Source: Goleter apudmare HA4340-LM2
GTDB taxonomy: Bacteria > Cyanobacteriota > Cyanobacteriia > Cyanobacteriales > Nostocaceae
Length of the DNA: 64,000 nt
NCBI GenBank assembly: GCA_019359495.1
Contig: JAHHHF010000073.1
Span: 165,335 to 229,334, forward strand
Direction of reading: 5' to 3'
The translations under genes and the position numbers were made by a program. Below are positions 7,779 to 17,567 of the stretch, piece after piece. Below the pieces are notes generated by a model that saw only the letters and a list, made by a program, of their open reading frames with translations, was not told the DNA's origin and did no database searches. Positions within the stretch are counted from its first letter, which is position 1. Every line of letters starts with the position of its first letter.

Positions 7779-8321
7779 ACTGGATACATGGCAGGGAGTG
7801 GCGCTGTTGTGATTCTACCGCGTAAATCAGGCGCGATCGCTAACGACAACACGACGTATACAATCTCTGTCTGGGCAGAACGGGTTACATTTAATGATTA
7901 ATATTCGCAATTATTAGGTAATTATATGAGCGATCGCTCCTGTTAGGGCCTGGTTGTCCTAGATAAATATAGGGTTTATTAGTTCTCAAGGCGGCAAACA
8001 CCACTTTGATGTTACGGTTCACCCTAATCGCTTCAGGTATTAATTCTCATAAATTAGACAGAGTGCAAGCAAATCAATCGATGAGCCAACTAGATACACC
8101 TTTAAGTTTAACCGTCCCAAGTAAGGTTCGGGAAACCCTCCTTCATGGACAGGCTACAACTGAGTTTCAGTATATATATCAGCATAGTATGAGGGTTCAA
8201 CCCGATTAAAGCCTAATCAAAGGTATTCATGCTGAACTGGCTGTTTTATTCAACCAGTTGGTTCAAAAATTAGTCCTTAATACTCCCATTCATTTGTAGT
8301 TATACGGAGCCAGCACTTAAA
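7779..8321. other. Leader/spacer upstream of dnaK
   Basis: 543 bp between two divergent genes. It holds GCGATCGC sites near 7834 and 7932 and one 67-codon open frame (8006-8209) with no domain or good ribosome site, which I do not call. I looked for the CIRCE heat-shock operator (TTAGCACTC-N9-GAGTGCTAA) and did not see it. The long leader before dnaK is the likely place of heat-shock control. Confidence 0.5.
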
Positions 8322-10226
8322 ATGGCAAAAGTAGTAGGAATTGACTTAGGTACAACGAACTCCTGCGTCGCAGTTATGGAAGGTGGTAAACCCACAGTTA
8401 TTGCTAATGCGGAAGGTTTTCGGACAACACCATCAGTAGTAGCATTTGCGAAAAATGGCGATAACTTAGTTGGTCAAATCGCCAAGCGCCAAGCGGTGAT
8501 GAACCCCGAAAATACGTTTTACTCGGTCAAACGCTTCATTGGACGCCGCTACGACGAAGTTAGTAATGAAGCTACGGAAGTTTCTTACAAAGTCCTCAGC
8601 AGCAACGGTAACGTCAAGCTAGATTGTCCCATCGTGGGGAAACCGTTTGCTCCTGAAGAAATTTCTGCAAAAGTTCTCCGCAAACTAGTTGAAGACGCCA
8701 GCAAATACCTCGGTGAAACCGTCACTCAAGCCGTCATCACCGTACCTGCTTACTTCAATGACTCCCAACGCCAAGCCACCAAAGATGCTGGTAAAATCGC
8801 TGGGATTGAAGTACTGCGGATTATCAACGAACCTACTGCTGCTTCTTTGGCATACGGCTTCGACAAAAAGAGCAACGAAACCATTCTGGTATTTGACTTA
8901 GGTGGTGGTACCTTCGACGTATCCATCCTCGAAGTAGGTGATGGCGTATTTGAAGTATTAGCTACCTCTGGTGATACCCACCTCGGTGGTGACGACTTCG
9001 ATAAAAAAATCGTTGATTTCTTAGCAGAACAGTTCCGCAAAGACGAAGGTATTGACCTCCGCAAAGACAGACAAGCCTTACAACGTCTAACTGAAGCCGC
9101 AGAAAAAGCCAAAATTGAGCTTTCTAGCGTCACCCAAGCAGAAATCAACTTACCTTTTATCACCGCTACCCAGGATGGCCCTAAGCACCTGGATACAACC
9201 CTCACCCGCGCTAAGTTTGAAGAACTCTGCTCTGACTTAATTGACCGTTCTCGCATCCCCGTTGAGAACGCACTCCGAGACGCCAAGTTGAGCAAAGGTG
9301 ATATCGATGAGGTGGTATTAGTTGGTGGTTCTACCCGGATTCCCGCCGTCCAACAACTGGTGAAGCAGATATTGGGTAAAGACCCTAACCAAACCGTTAA
9401 CCCTGATGAAGTGGTAGCAGTTGGTGCGGCTATCCAAGCAGGTGTACTAGCTGGTGATGTTACTGGCATTTTGCTGTTAGATGTATCACCACTATCCTTA
9501 GGTGTAGAAACCTTGGGTGGCGTGATGACCAAAATCATTCCCCGCAACACCACAATTCCCACCAAGAAATCGGAAGTCTTCTCCACCGCCGTGGATGGAC
9601 AGACCAACGTGGAAATTCACGTCCTCCAAGGTGAGCGGGAATTTGCTAATGATAACAAGAGCTTGGGAACTTTCCGCTTAGATGGTATCCCCCCAGCACC
9701 CCGTGGTGTACCTCAAATTGAAGTTACCTTTGACATCGACGCCAATGGTATCCTCAATGTCACCGCTAAGGACAAAGGTACTGGTAAAGAACAGTCCATC
9801 AGCATTACTGGCGCTTCTACCTTAGATAAATCTGATGTTGACCGCATGGTCAGAGAAGCCGAACAAAACGCCAACGCTGACAAAGAACGGCGCGAGAAAA
9901 TTGAGCGCAAGAACCAAGCTGACTCTTTGGCATACCAAGCCGAGAAGCAACTGCAAGAATTGGGTGATAAAGTACCCGAAGCTGACAAAACTAAGGTCGA
10001 GGGTCTGGTGAAAGAGCTGCGGGAAGCAGTTGCTCAGGAAGATGATGAGCAAATCAAGAAGCTCACACCAGAACTGCAACAAGCACTATTCGCCGTTGGT
10101 AGCAACATCTATCAACAAGCTGGTGGTGGTGCTGCACCAGGTGCTGAACCTCAAGATGGAGATTCTGCCTCTGCTTCTGGCAGTGGAGATGACGTGATTG
10201 ACGCTGATTTCACAGAAAGCAAGTAA
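8322..10226 (+). CDS. dnaK: Hsp70 chaperone DnaK
   Basis: A 634-residue ATP-dependent chaperone. The nucleotide-binding domain starts [17 protein letters not shown] and carries [18 protein letters not shown] (phosphate loop 2) and [14 protein letters not shown]. The linker [12 protein letters not shown] appears here as [12 protein letters not shown]. The substrate-binding domain follows ([18 protein letters not shown]), then a helical lid and a Gly/Ser/Ala-rich tail ending [13 protein letters not shown], as in the main cyanobacterial DnaK2. TACGGAG lies 10 bases before the ATG. It is a single gene with its own terminator. Cyanobacteria carry several dnaK copies; assignment to DnaK2 is by length and tail only. 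Confidence 0.97.
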   Translation: MAKVVGIDLGTTNSCVAVMEGGKPTVIANAEGFRTTPSVVAFAKNGDNLVGQIAKRQAVMNPENTFYSVKRFIGRRYDEVSNEATEVSYKVLSSNGNVKLDCPIVGKPFAPEEISAKVLRKLVEDASKYLGETVTQAVITVPAYFNDSQRQATKDAGKIAGIEVLRIINEPTAASLAYGFDKKSNETILVFDLGGGTFDVSILEVGDGVFEVLATSGDTHLGGDDFDKKIVDFLAEQFRKDEGIDLRKDRQALQRLTEAAEKAKIELSSVTQAEINLPFITATQDGPKHLDTTLTRAKFEELCSDLIDRSRIPVENALRDAKLSKGDIDEVVLVGGSTRIPAVQQLVKQILGKDPNQTVNPDEVVAVGAAIQAGVLAGDVTGILLLDVSPLSLGVETLGGVMTKIIPRNTTIPTKKSEVFSTAVDGQTNVEIHVLQGEREFANDNKSLGTFRLDGIPPAPRGVPQIEVTFDIDANGILNVTAKDKGTGKEQSISITGASTLDKSDVDRMVREAEQNANADKERREKIERKNQADSLAYQAEKQLQELGDKVPEADKTKVEGLVKELREAVAQEDDEQIKKLTPELQQALFAVGSNIYQQAGGGAAPGAEPQDGDSASASGSGDDVIDADFTESK

Positions 10227-10272
10227 TTCTTGTTCTGCTGTCACGTAAATTATCGTGCCACTGCCTCATATT

Positions 10273-10309
10273 ACCCATCCAAGCTTTTGCCTGGGTGGGG
10301 ATTTTTTTT
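10273..10309 (+). terminator. Rho-independent terminator after dnaK
   Basis: CCCATCCAAGC pairs with GCCTGGGTGGG (one mismatch, one G-T pair) over a four-base loop and is followed by ATTTTTTTT. It lies about 47 bp past the dnaK stop. Confidence 0.8.
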
Positions 10310-10397
10310 AAATTGGAATTTGGTAAAAAGTAAAGGGTTGGTGTTTTGATTTTGCGGAAATTATGCACCGAGGAAGCCTCAGATCATACTTTCTCAG

Positions 10398-11075
10398 ATG
10401 AATTCAATTGTGAATATGCCATTTCCACAAACACCTTGGACACTGCAAGGTCATGCTATCCTAACTTTGCATTTGGTAGATATTGACCGAGTTCGCCCTC
10501 TAATACCTGCAAAGTTAGATGTTATTTCTGTATGGCCTGGTAAAACCCTTGCTAGTGTATATTTATCTGATTACCAATCAGGTTCAGTGCTAGAGTATAG
10601 CGAGTTGATTGTCGCTCCGGCTGTAGTGAGTTATCAAGGAAAAATCGGTGGTTGGATTTCCCACATTTATGTGGACGACGCTGATTCAGTGGCTGGTGGT
10701 CGAGAAATTTGGGGACTACCAAAAGAATTAGCTGAGTTTACTTGGAACGAAAGCAGTGTCACTGTCAGTCAAGGAAATCGGCTGCTGTGCAGACTTAATT
10801 ACAATCAACAAAGCTGGGCGTGGCGACAACGTTTAGGTGCTGCGAGTTTTAGTGCAATAGGTGCTGATTTGCTCCTATTTCCTGCGGAATTTGAGTCTCG
10901 CTTGGGTTTGATAGGTTCTCAGCTAGAAGTTCCGGCTGCCAGTCCTTTTGCCCGGATATGTACAGGTCAGCCTGTCTTCACTGTGTGTTGTGAAGACTTA
11001 AGCTTAAAAGTTGGTGCCCCGAAAGTGGTAGGCCGGGGGACATCTGAAATCAGAATGTCAAACATTGGTAACTAA
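10398..11075 (+). CDS. Acetoacetate decarboxylase-family protein
   Basis: A 225-residue protein of the acetoacetate decarboxylase (ADC) fold. The region GGREIWGLPKELAEF (residues 100-114) matches the family's Glu-x-x-x-x-Pro-Lys active site, with K109 as the candidate Schiff-base lysine. YLSDYQSGSVLEYSELIV upstream is also typical. ATG at codon 7 (MPFPQTPW) is an alternative start. In cyanobacteria these proteins are uncharacterised and need not act on acetoacetate. It is monocistronic between two terminators. Confidence 0.8.
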   Translation: MNSIVNMPFPQTPWTLQGHAILTLHLVDIDRVRPLIPAKLDVISVWPGKTLASVYLSDYQSGSVLEYSELIVAPAVVSYQGKIGGWISHIYVDDADSVAGGREIWGLPKELAEFTWNESSVTVSQGNRLLCRLNYNQQSWAWRQRLGAASFSAIGADLLLFPAEFESRLGLIGSQLEVPAASPFARICTGQPVFTVCCEDLSLKVGAPKVVGRGTSEIRMSNIGN

Positions 11076-11107
11076 AAGTTTAATTAATCAAGACTCAGCA
11101 AATAATA

Positions 11108-11143
11108 AAGGGCGATCAATCAAGCGATCGCCCTTGCTTTTTT
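11108..11143. terminator. Bidirectional terminator between ADC-family gene and rpe
   Basis: AAGGGCGATC and GATCGCCCTT form a perfect 10-bp stem over an 8-base loop. GCTTTTTT follows on the plus strand, and TTTATT follows on the minus strand after the same stem. The two genes converge here. The stem is built on the HIP1-like GCGATCGCC. Confidence 0.85.
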
Positions 11144-11176
11144 AATTTAGAATTGGGAATAACCCTATTTTCCTAC

Positions 11177-11884
11177 TTATACTTTCGCCAATTCTGGTGC
11201 AGGACGCTTGCTATTCCGAATTGCTGAAATTGCTTCAGCATAATCTTTGGCATTAAACACAGCTGAACCAGCAACAATCGCATTAGCACCAGCTTCTAAA
11301 ACTTGCCAGGTGTTATTTGCCTTCAGTCCGCCATCGACTTCAATCCAGAGGTCAAGACCACGTTCATCAGATATCTGACGCAATTTGCGAATTTTAGGTA
11401 GCACACCAGGAATAAAGCTTTGTCCACCAAATCCAGGGTTGACACTCATAATCAACACTAAATCGGTCAGATCAAGTACATACTCAATCAACTCCAAAGG
11501 CGTTGAAGGATTGAGTACCACTCCTGCCTTTTTACCGAGTTCTTTAATTTGACCGAGGGTGCGGTGTAGGTGGGGTGAAGCGTTATGCTCGGCATGTACT
11601 GAGATAATATCAGCACCTGCTTTGGCAAAGCCCTCTACATACCTTTCTGGCTCCACAATCATTAAGTGGACATCCAGTGGCTTTGTTGTCACCGGACGAA
11701 TCGCCTCCACAACCAGAGGACCTATTGTAATATTAGGTACAAAGCGTCCGTCCATTACGTCAACATGAATCCAATCTGCTCCCGCCGCGTCTACGGCTCG
11801 AACTTCGTCACCCAGACGACTAAAATCGGCTGACAGAATAGACGGAGCAATCACAATGGGCTTTTGAGATGAGTTTTGGGTCAT
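11177..11884 (-). CDS. rpe: Ribulose-phosphate 3-epimerase
   Basis: A 235-residue TIM-barrel enzyme interconverting ribulose 5-phosphate and xylulose 5-phosphate in the Calvin and pentose phosphate cycles. Motifs: [17 protein letters not shown] at the start, [19 protein letters not shown] (metal-binding His and Asp), [34 protein letters not shown] and [10 protein letters not shown]. The frame is open 65 codons further upstream, but that extension lacks homology. The start [15 protein letters not shown] at 11884 fits the family's length. Confidence 0.96.
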   Translation of the reverse strand: MTQNSSQKPIVIAPSILSADFSRLGDEVRAVDAAGADWIHVDVMDGRFVPNITIGPLVVEAIRPVTTKPLDVHLMIVEPERYVEGFAKAGADIISVHAEHNASPHLHRTLGQIKELGKKAGVVLNPSTPLELIEYVLDLTDLVLIMSVNPGFGGQSFIPGVLPKIRKLRQISDERGLDLWIEVDGGLKANNTWQVLEAGANAIVAGSAVFNAKDYAEAISAIRNSKRPAPELAKV

Positions 11885-12003
11885 GGCTAGTGGGTTTTTA
11901 AGCGTCCTCGTCTGTAAGTATTGTAACAAAACATTGAGCAATCGCTCATAAATTTTGCAATCGGCAATAGGACCTGGAGAATCAACCTGAATTCTTTGAC
12001 CCT

Positions 12004-12034
12004 TGTAGAGACGTTGCAGTGCAACATCTCTACA
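12004..12034. repeat. Dispersed palindrome (GAGACGTTGCA type)
   Basis: TGTAGAGACGTTGCA faces TGCAACATCTCTACA with one mismatch. A relative of the same core (AGACGTTGCA a TGCAACGTCT) is at 56265-56285. It sits between the divergent rpe and S8 protease genes. Heptamer-like AAATGAC/AAATGAT units follow directly up to the protease start. Confidence 0.75.
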
Positions 12035-12057
12035 AAATGACAAATGATAAATGACAA

Positions 12058-13665
12058 ATGAAAATGAACAGAAAACCAACTTGGATAATTTGGGGATTGG
12101 GTGCTACTTGTTTGAGTGCGCCGGTGCTGGCTTCGGCTTTACAAAGTTCTTTGGGAATTAACGGTATTGATGCTTTGAGGTTACATCAAGCTCCTTATAA
12201 TTTAAGCGGTCGCAAGATTGCTATTGGTCAAGTGGAAATTGGGCGTCCGGGAATGTTTGGCTGGGATAAAGCCGTGTCTAAAAATCAGGCTGTATCGGTA
12301 GCAGGAGTGTTTTTACGCAATGGCCCAGCTAAATCGAATAGTGGTGTTGACCCCCATGCTTATAATGTTGCTGGTGTGATGGTAAGTAAAGATAAGGCCT
12401 TACCAGGAGTAGCCCCCAATGCACGACTGTATTCTTCTGCTGTCGGGTCTACTAGAAACATGGGTCAGCCAGAGGAGTGCTTGTCGGCGCAGCATATAGC
12501 GTTGCAAAACGGCGGTGATGTGCGTGCCATTAACTTCAGTTTTGGTGAACCCCTCAGCCGCGATCCACGTCCTGAGGCTGTTTTAGATGGTAATGCTTTA
12601 CTAACGCTATGTATTGACTGGTCTAGTCGCGTTCATGATGTCGTGTATGCGATCGCTGGCAATCAAGGCAAAGGCGGTATTCCCATTCCTACAGATAATT
12701 TTAACGGCATTAACGTGGCTTTTTCATCCCGGAGAGAGGGAGTTTTTAATAAAGTTGACGTTTCTAATCTGGCTGATGCTAACCAGGGAGTGAGTGGTAG
12801 GCTAGCGGGGAAGGAGTTTAACATTGGTGGACGCCGCGCTATAGGTATAGTTGCGCCTGGGAGTAATATTCCTTCACTCAATCCAGATGGCAAACTCAAT
12901 AAAGTTACAGGTACAAGTTTTGCTACACCCCACGTTACAGCTACCATTGCCTTATTGCAAGAACTGGGCGACACAAAACTACGGACAAAACAAGCCAACT
13001 GGAGTGTTGATTCTCGCCGGCATCAAGTGATGAAAGCTGTATTGCTCAATTCCGCAGACAAAATCCAAGATAGCGGTGATGGCTTGCGGTTGGGAATGAC
13101 TAGGACATTGATTGATAAACAAAACCAAGAGTGGTTGGGTTCACAGGCCTATAAAGATGACAAAATTCCCTTAGATGCCCAAATGGGAGCAGGTCATTTA
13201 AATGCGTTTCGTGCTCATCAGCAATTTAGTGCTGGTCAATGGCAACCGTCAGCTACTGTACCAGTGCCTCCTATTGGTTGGGATTATCGCACAATTGATG
13301 TACTAGCATCTGTGGAATATGCCTTAGCAAAACCCCTAAAACAAGGCAGTTTTGTGGCTGTTACCCTGACTTGGAACCGTTTGGTAGAACTCAACGATCG
13401 CAATAAAAATCAGCAGTTTGATGTCAATGAAGATTTTAGCGATCGCGGTTTGAATAATCTCGACCTCTACTTGGTGAAAGCTGATGCTCAAAATTCGGAT
13501 CAGGGGACTGTATGTTCCTCCATCAGCGAAATTGATAATGTAGAACATATTTTTTGCCCCATTCCTGCTAACGGGAATTACAAAATCCGCGTTAAGTATC
13601 GTCAACAGGTCAATGAAGCAACTCAACCCTATGCTTTAGCTTGGTGGACGATGTCTGGGAATTGA
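12058..13665 (+). CDS. S8 (subtilisin-like) serine protease, exported, atypical Asp site
   Basis: A 535-residue secreted subtilase. An N-terminal signal (residues 6-27, ending near VLASA) is followed by the catalytic domain. The Ser region is canonical, [11 protein letters not shown] (S287), the oxyanion Asn is in AIAGNQG (N202), and the His is in DPHAYNVAG (H100). At the usual catalytic Asp (the D-T-G or D-S-G strand) the protein reads [12 protein letters not shown], with Glu60 where Asp is expected. A C-terminal beta-rich domain contains [14 protein letters not shown], which resembles an EF-hand/dockerin calcium loop. A serpin gene follows 547 bp downstream on the same strand. Substrate and maturation are unknown. 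Confidence 0.85.
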   Translation: MKMNRKPTWIIWGLGATCLSAPVLASALQSSLGINGIDALRLHQAPYNLSGRKIAIGQVEIGRPGMFGWDKAVSKNQAVSVAGVFLRNGPAKSNSGVDPHAYNVAGVMVSKDKALPGVAPNARLYSSAVGSTRNMGQPEECLSAQHIALQNGGDVRAINFSFGEPLSRDPRPEAVLDGNALLTLCIDWSSRVHDVVYAIAGNQGKGGIPIPTDNFNGINVAFSSRREGVFNKVDVSNLADANQGVSGRLAGKEFNIGGRRAIGIVAPGSNIPSLNPDGKLNKVTGTSFATPHVTATIALLQELGDTKLRTKQANWSVDSRRHQVMKAVLLNSADKIQDSGDGLRLGMTRTLIDKQNQEWLGSQAYKDDKIPLDAQMGAGHLNAFRAHQQFSAGQWQPSATVPVPPIGWDYRTIDVLASVEYALAKPLKQGSFVAVTLTWNRLVELNDRNKNQQFDVNEDFSDRGLNNLDLYLVKADAQNSDQGTVCSSISEIDNVEHIFCPIPANGNYKIRVKYRQQVNEATQPYALAWWTMSGN

Positions 13666-13936
13666 AAGGGTCAAGGGTGATTTTCCCAATTCCCCGTTTA
13701 GGGTATTTGTACTCAAAATCATCCCAGCTACACAGGGAATTTTTTGCTGTGATTACTTTATTCTGATTAGATCAAAGTAAAGCACAAAATGGCAAAAAAA
13801 ACTATTAGATTTTGTTATCACTATCAAATAGATAAAAAGTATTTTTCTGACAATTATGTAGTTTACAATACACTATTTTAATTCCATAAAAGCTATTCAA
13901 AATCAAGCATAGGGATGGTTTAGTCAATTAAAAATT

Positions 13937-14045
13937 ACTAGTACCGCACGGCTTAAATAAACCACCCATTCCAAATTAGCGAAATGCTTACGCTGTAGTC
14001 ATTTTGAATTTTGAATTTTGAATTTTGAATTCACGGCAGTACTAG
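13937..14045. repeat. Repeat unit with inverted ends and a TTTTGAA heptamer array
   Basis: A 109-bp block starts ACTAGTACCGCACGG and ends, on the other strand, ACTAGTACTGCCGTG (10 of 11 outer bases match). Inside, at 14001-14030, the heptamer ATTTTGA/TTTTGAA repeats about four times, typical of the short tandemly repeated sequences of heterocystous cyanobacteria. The structure suggests a small mobile or amplified palindromic unit. The rest of the 547-bp spacer holds no gene. Confidence 0.6.
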
Positions 14046-14147
14046 TTTTTAGCTTTGATGAGTTCTGTTTAATTACCATAACTTACTTACCGTTACCAAA
14101 ACTGTAACCATCCAGTTTTCTGTGGCTGTAAATGTCATAGTTAACAG

Positions 14148-14177
14148 TTGACACACCATTAGCGTCAAACTTGATAA
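14148..14177 (+). promoter_or_regulatory. Sigma70-type promoter of the serpin gene
   Basis: TTGACA (14148-14153) and TGATAA (14172-14177) stand 18 bases apart, 35 bp before the serpin ATG. GAGG lies nine bases before the start codon. Confidence 0.55.
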
Positions 14178-14212
14178 ACAGCTAAATAATTCATGGCAAG
14201 CGAGGTAGCAGA

Positions 14213-15541
14213 ATGAATGGGCAGAAATTGAGTGGTGAAAGAGAGAATTTCCTGCAAAGACGTTACGCTGTTCGTTTGGGAAGACGTTATGCTCTAGCAG
14301 CAGCCAGCGTTGTGCTGTTGGGTGTATTAGGCTGTTCTCAGGTCAATAGTAATACGAGTGCGCTTGCCCAATCTCGTATGTCTGAAACAGAGTCTTCTTT
14401 GCCAAAAAAAACCGCTATTTCTGATACAAAAGTTGTTGATGTCGGCAACAAATTTGGCTTCAAACTATTTGCAGAAGTTTTGAAAAATAACAGTAGCGAA
14501 AAAAACGTTTTTGTTTCCCCTTCAAGTGTAGCGATCGCTCTGGCTATGACCTACAATGGTGCTAGCGGTTCCACTCAGCAAGTGATGGCGAAAACCCTAG
14601 AGCTACAGGGTATGGATCTGTCAGCAATTAACTCCTCTTATGCAGCATTGAAAAGCCTCTTAGAGAATCCCGATCCTCTGGTGCAACTAGCGATCGCTAA
14701 CTCGCTTTGGGCAGATAAAGATGCCAGTTTGCGGTCAGATTTCTTGCAAAAGGCTCAGGATTTCTATAAAGCTAAGGTGACGACTTTAAACTTTCAAGAT
14801 GCTGCGACGCCTGATGTAATCAATAGTTGGGTGAATGAAAATACACAGGGAAAAATCAACAAGATAGTTGATACAGTTGATCCAGAGCAGGTGCTATTCC
14901 TGATTAATGCCATATATTTTAAAGGGCAATGGAGCAACGAATTTGACAAGACTAAAACTGCTCAATACCCCTTTTACCTGACATCTGGCAGCCAGAAACC
15001 CCAGCAGATGATGTCACAAGAGGGCAACTATCTTTACCATGAAACCGATCAATTTCAGGCAGTGAGTCTGCCCTATGGTAAAGAGGGAAAACTCAGCTTT
15101 TATATCTTTTTGCCCAAAGAAAACTCTAACCTCAAAGCCTTTGAGAAAAACTTGAGTTTTGAAAATTGGGCCCAGTGGATGACTCAATTTAGAAACCGGG
15201 AAGGCTCTATTCGCTTACCCAAGTTTAAAACAGACTATGAAGTTACGCTTAATGATGCACTGAAGGCTTTAGGAATGGAGGAAGCTTTCAGCAGTAAAGC
15301 TGATTTTTCAGGTATGGGTAAAAATCTAGCTATTAGCCAAGTGAAGCATAAAGCCTTAATTGAAGTGAACGAAGAAGGCACAGAAGCCGCAGCTGCCACA
15401 TCTGTGGGCATAGTAGCCACATCTTACAGAGAGCCACAAAAGCCATTCCAGATGATTATTGATCGTCCCTTTTTCTGTGCCATTCGAGATCATCAAACAG
15501 GCACTATTTTATTCATGGGTTCAATCGTTGATCCAGAATAA
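14213..15541 (+). CDS. Serpin (serine protease inhibitor), lipoprotein
   Basis: A 442-residue inhibitor of the serpin superfamily. A signal with lipobox LLGVLGC (C41) indicates export and lipid anchoring. The serpin body runs from about 78 to the end, with FVSPSSVAIALAMTYNGA, NAIYFKGQW, LPKFKTDYEV and the final strand RPFFCAIRD. The hinge is of the inhibitory type: small residues and no bulky ones in EEGTEAAAATSV (387-398). Counting from the P15 Gly puts P1 near Thr in IVATSYR, suggesting elastase- or subtilisin-like targets. The nearby exported S8 protease is an obvious candidate partner, but this is inference. Confidence 0.93.
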   Translation: MNGQKLSGERENFLQRRYAVRLGRRYALAAASVVLLGVLGCSQVNSNTSALAQSRMSETESSLPKKTAISDTKVVDVGNKFGFKLFAEVLKNNSSEKNVFVSPSSVAIALAMTYNGASGSTQQVMAKTLELQGMDLSAINSSYAALKSLLENPDPLVQLAIANSLWADKDASLRSDFLQKAQDFYKAKVTTLNFQDAATPDVINSWVNENTQGKINKIVDTVDPEQVLFLINAIYFKGQWSNEFDKTKTAQYPFYLTSGSQKPQQMMSQEGNYLYHETDQFQAVSLPYGKEGKLSFYIFLPKENSNLKAFEKNLSFENWAQWMTQFRNREGSIRLPKFKTDYEVTLNDALKALGMEEAFSSKADFSGMGKNLAISQVKHKALIEVNEEGTEAAAATSVGIVATSYREPQKPFQMIIDRPFFCAIRDHQTGTILFMGSIVDPE

Positions 15542-15544
15542 GTG

Positions 15545-15583
15545 AAAATGGGCAGTAGGGAAGAATTCCTCATGCCCATTTTG
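15545..15583 (+). terminator. Terminator after the serpin gene
   Basis: AAAATGGGCA and TGCCCATTTT form a perfect 10-bp stem at 15545-15582, with an inner GGAA/TTCC stem. It begins four bases past the stop codon. Confidence 0.75.
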
Positions 15584-15612
15584 TTTGTAGTAAGAACTAA
15601 AGTCCTGGCTTT

Positions 15613-16770
15613 TTAAGAACTAGCTTCCGAAATGCTCAGGGGATTTTTCGCTTCAGGTTTTTTTACAGGTACAGATACTTCCCCAGGTTCGGCATCCTCT
15701 GTTTCACTAATGACTGTTGCAGGGCGTAGGGCGCCTAAAGCAGTCTTAATCACAACTGCTGTGGGTACTGCCACAATCACACCCAATAGCCCGCCAATTC
15801 TCGCACCTGTCAAGACGGAAATCACCACCCAAACAGGGTTTAAACCAGTAAAACTCCCTAAGATCCGGGGAGCAATTAAGTTTTCGAGAATTTGCTGCAC
15901 AATGACTGCGGCCATCAATACTCTGGCCCCCATCCAAAAATCTTGCAACGCTACTAACAAAGTAGTCAGAGCAATGCCCACAGAGCCACCAAAGGGGACG
16001 AGAGCCATGATGCCAATCGTTAAGCCAAATAGTAAGCCGAAAGGCACTTTCAGCCACAAAAACGTGGGAATTAGGGCTGATGCTATACAGGTAGCTAAAA
16101 TCAACTGGGTGATAAAGAAATTTTGAAAGCTTAGGCGTAGCGTTTTTGAGAAAGGATCTCTAAATCGTGTGGGTAGCCATTCTACTAAACTCTCCCAGAG
16201 TTCACCGCCATGCTGCAAAAGATAAAAGGTCAAGATCATCGTCAAGACAAAATCTAGCAGACTAGTGACTGTGACTACAGCCAGGTTCAAAACTTGTCCC
16301 GCGATCGCTTGCAGTTGTCCTTTGACGCGATCGTTGATTTGTACCACTAAGGCATCAAGGTTAATCGGTAAACCAAAAACCTCTACTTTCTCATTTAACA
16401 TCATTAACTGAGAGCGTCCAGAGTCAATTAACTCCGGTAAGCGGGCCACCAATTGTTGGGCTTGGGTGAGGGCTAGAGGAAACAGAGTCACACCCAACGC
16501 CAATAAAATCGATAAAGCCAATAAAAATACTAAAATGGCCACCGGCTCTCGCCTCGCACCGTGACGCTCTAGCCAACTCACAGGATAATTGAGTAGAAAG
16601 GCTAGTACTGAGGCTCCGACTAAAATGACTATCAGGGAGTGGAAATAATTAAAAATTGCCGAAATCGCCCAACCATTAAGAACTAGCAACGGAATGAACA
16701 GTGCGATCGCTCCGATGCGTGCTATGGGTGTTAGTGTCTCCCACCAGTCGAATAGCTTGCGTGTCTGCAT
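15613..16770 (-). CDS. AI-2E family transporter (PF01594-type permease)
   Basis: A 385-residue inner-membrane protein with about eight hydrophobic segments in the AI-2E/PerM arrangement. The first pair lies near residues 15-60 and a third at 78-100. A soluble insert containing QAQQLVARLPELID follows, and then the conserved C-terminal block with LVPFGGSVGIALTTLLVALQ. EQ-rich VQQILENLIAPRILG is a family signature. Members export small molecules or exchange Na+/H+; transport of autoinducer-2 is shown for only a few. The C-terminal tail is rich in Glu, Lys and Pro. Substrate here is unknown. Confidence 0.88.
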   Translation of the reverse strand: MQTRKLFDWWETLTPIARIGAIALFIPLLVLNGWAISAIFNYFHSLIVILVGASVLAFLLNYPVSWLERHGARREPVAILVFLLALSILLALGVTLFPLALTQAQQLVARLPELIDSGRSQLMMLNEKVEVFGLPINLDALVVQINDRVKGQLQAIAGQVLNLAVVTVTSLLDFVLTMILTFYLLQHGGELWESLVEWLPTRFRDPFSKTLRLSFQNFFITQLILATCIASALIPTFLWLKVPFGLLFGLTIGIMALVPFGGSVGIALTTLLVALQDFWMGARVLMAAVIVQQILENLIAPRILGSFTGLNPVWVVISVLTGARIGGLLGVIVAVPTAVVIKTALGALRPATVISETEDAEPGEVSVPVKKPEAKNPLSISEASS

Positions 16771-16859
16771 CTTTAGCCGATTACGGGATAGAACTAAATA
16801 AATTCACTCTTTACAGCCTATTATCTCTAATTACATTACTCTGATTTATCCTTCTAGTT

Positions 16860-17297
16860 ATGGAAAATATTCCACCAATTGACAATTCTTCTGGGGTAGA
16901 GGCTGGAGACTGGGAAGATGAGGACGTAAGCAATAAAAATTCTCCCTCATCCCCCATTCCAAAACTACAGCTACTTCTATATATGATTCCGGTAGTTGGT
17001 TTTTTCCCATCTCTGTGGACTCTATATCGTCGTCAAGGCAGTCGGGAACAACTTGCGGTGAGTCGCCTGTCTATTACTCTGGCGTTTACCTGGCTTTTGG
17101 GATACTTATTTTTAGTAAGCGGGACTGGAACATCAGAATTTTTCGCGCTGCGTTTACTCATACTTAATAGTTTTTTCACCTCTGGGTATTTTTTGGTGAG
17201 TGTCTGGCTGATTTTTCGCCTCATGCAGGGTAAGTCTAAACGTTTACCAGGTTTTAGTGGTTTTGCTGAGAAAGTTTTGGGCAAGTTCCTATCTTAA
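16860..17297 (+). CDS. Small membrane protein, unknown
   Basis: A 145-residue protein, divergent from the AI-2E permease gene. An acidic, Ser-rich cytoplasmic start of about 33 residues is followed by three hydrophobic stretches (about 36-56, 70-88 and 95-122) and a basic tail. The region YMIPVVGFFPSLWTLYRR recalls a family of conserved cyanobacterial membrane proteins, but I cannot assign a function. No clear ribosome site precedes the ATG. Confidence 0.7.
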   Translation: MENIPPIDNSSGVEAGDWEDEDVSNKNSPSSPIPKLQLLLYMIPVVGFFPSLWTLYRRQGSREQLAVSRLSITLAFTWLLGYLFLVSGTGTSEFFALRLLILNSFFTSGYFLVSVWLIFRLMQGKSKRLPGFSGFAEKVLGKFLS

Positions 17298-17567
17298 TGT
17301 CAAGGAAAATGCTTAACTCAGTATTATTACTGATTTTGCCGCAGATGACAGATTCTCTACCGATGGATCTAGTCAAACTTGTTTATTGTTGTCATACTGC
17401 AATAAAACATCACGGAATTTGCCGCCAAAAAACGAAAAGACTGCTATAAGTGTTGTGGTTAACACAGCAGTGAGAAAGTTAGCATTAATAATTAAGAATT
17501 AGCTATCATGAGTTGATTTGTTTGGATATTTATTAGTCTGCAAATTTACCGAATTTGATCAGTAAGT

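Noticed and set aside
8006..8209. 67-codon frame upstream of dnaK
   Set aside because: No ribosome site, domain or biased composition; more likely dnaK leader sequence.
8000..8321. CIRCE heat-shock operator before dnaK
   Set aside because: Looked for the TTAGCACTC/GAGTGCTAA pair; only an isolated GAGTGC is present.
8750..9607. 285-codon minus-strand frame inside dnaK
   Set aside because: Antisense shadow of a GC-biased coding region; the translation is Ser/Pro/Thr-rich without motifs.
11885..12079. 65-codon N-terminal extension of rpe
   Set aside because: The extension crosses a palindromic repeat and heptamer repeats and the S8 gene start; the family begins at the ATG at 11884.
15632..16126. 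164-codon plus-strand frame opposite the AI-2E permease
   Set aside because: Shadow of the permease; no ribosome site or domain.
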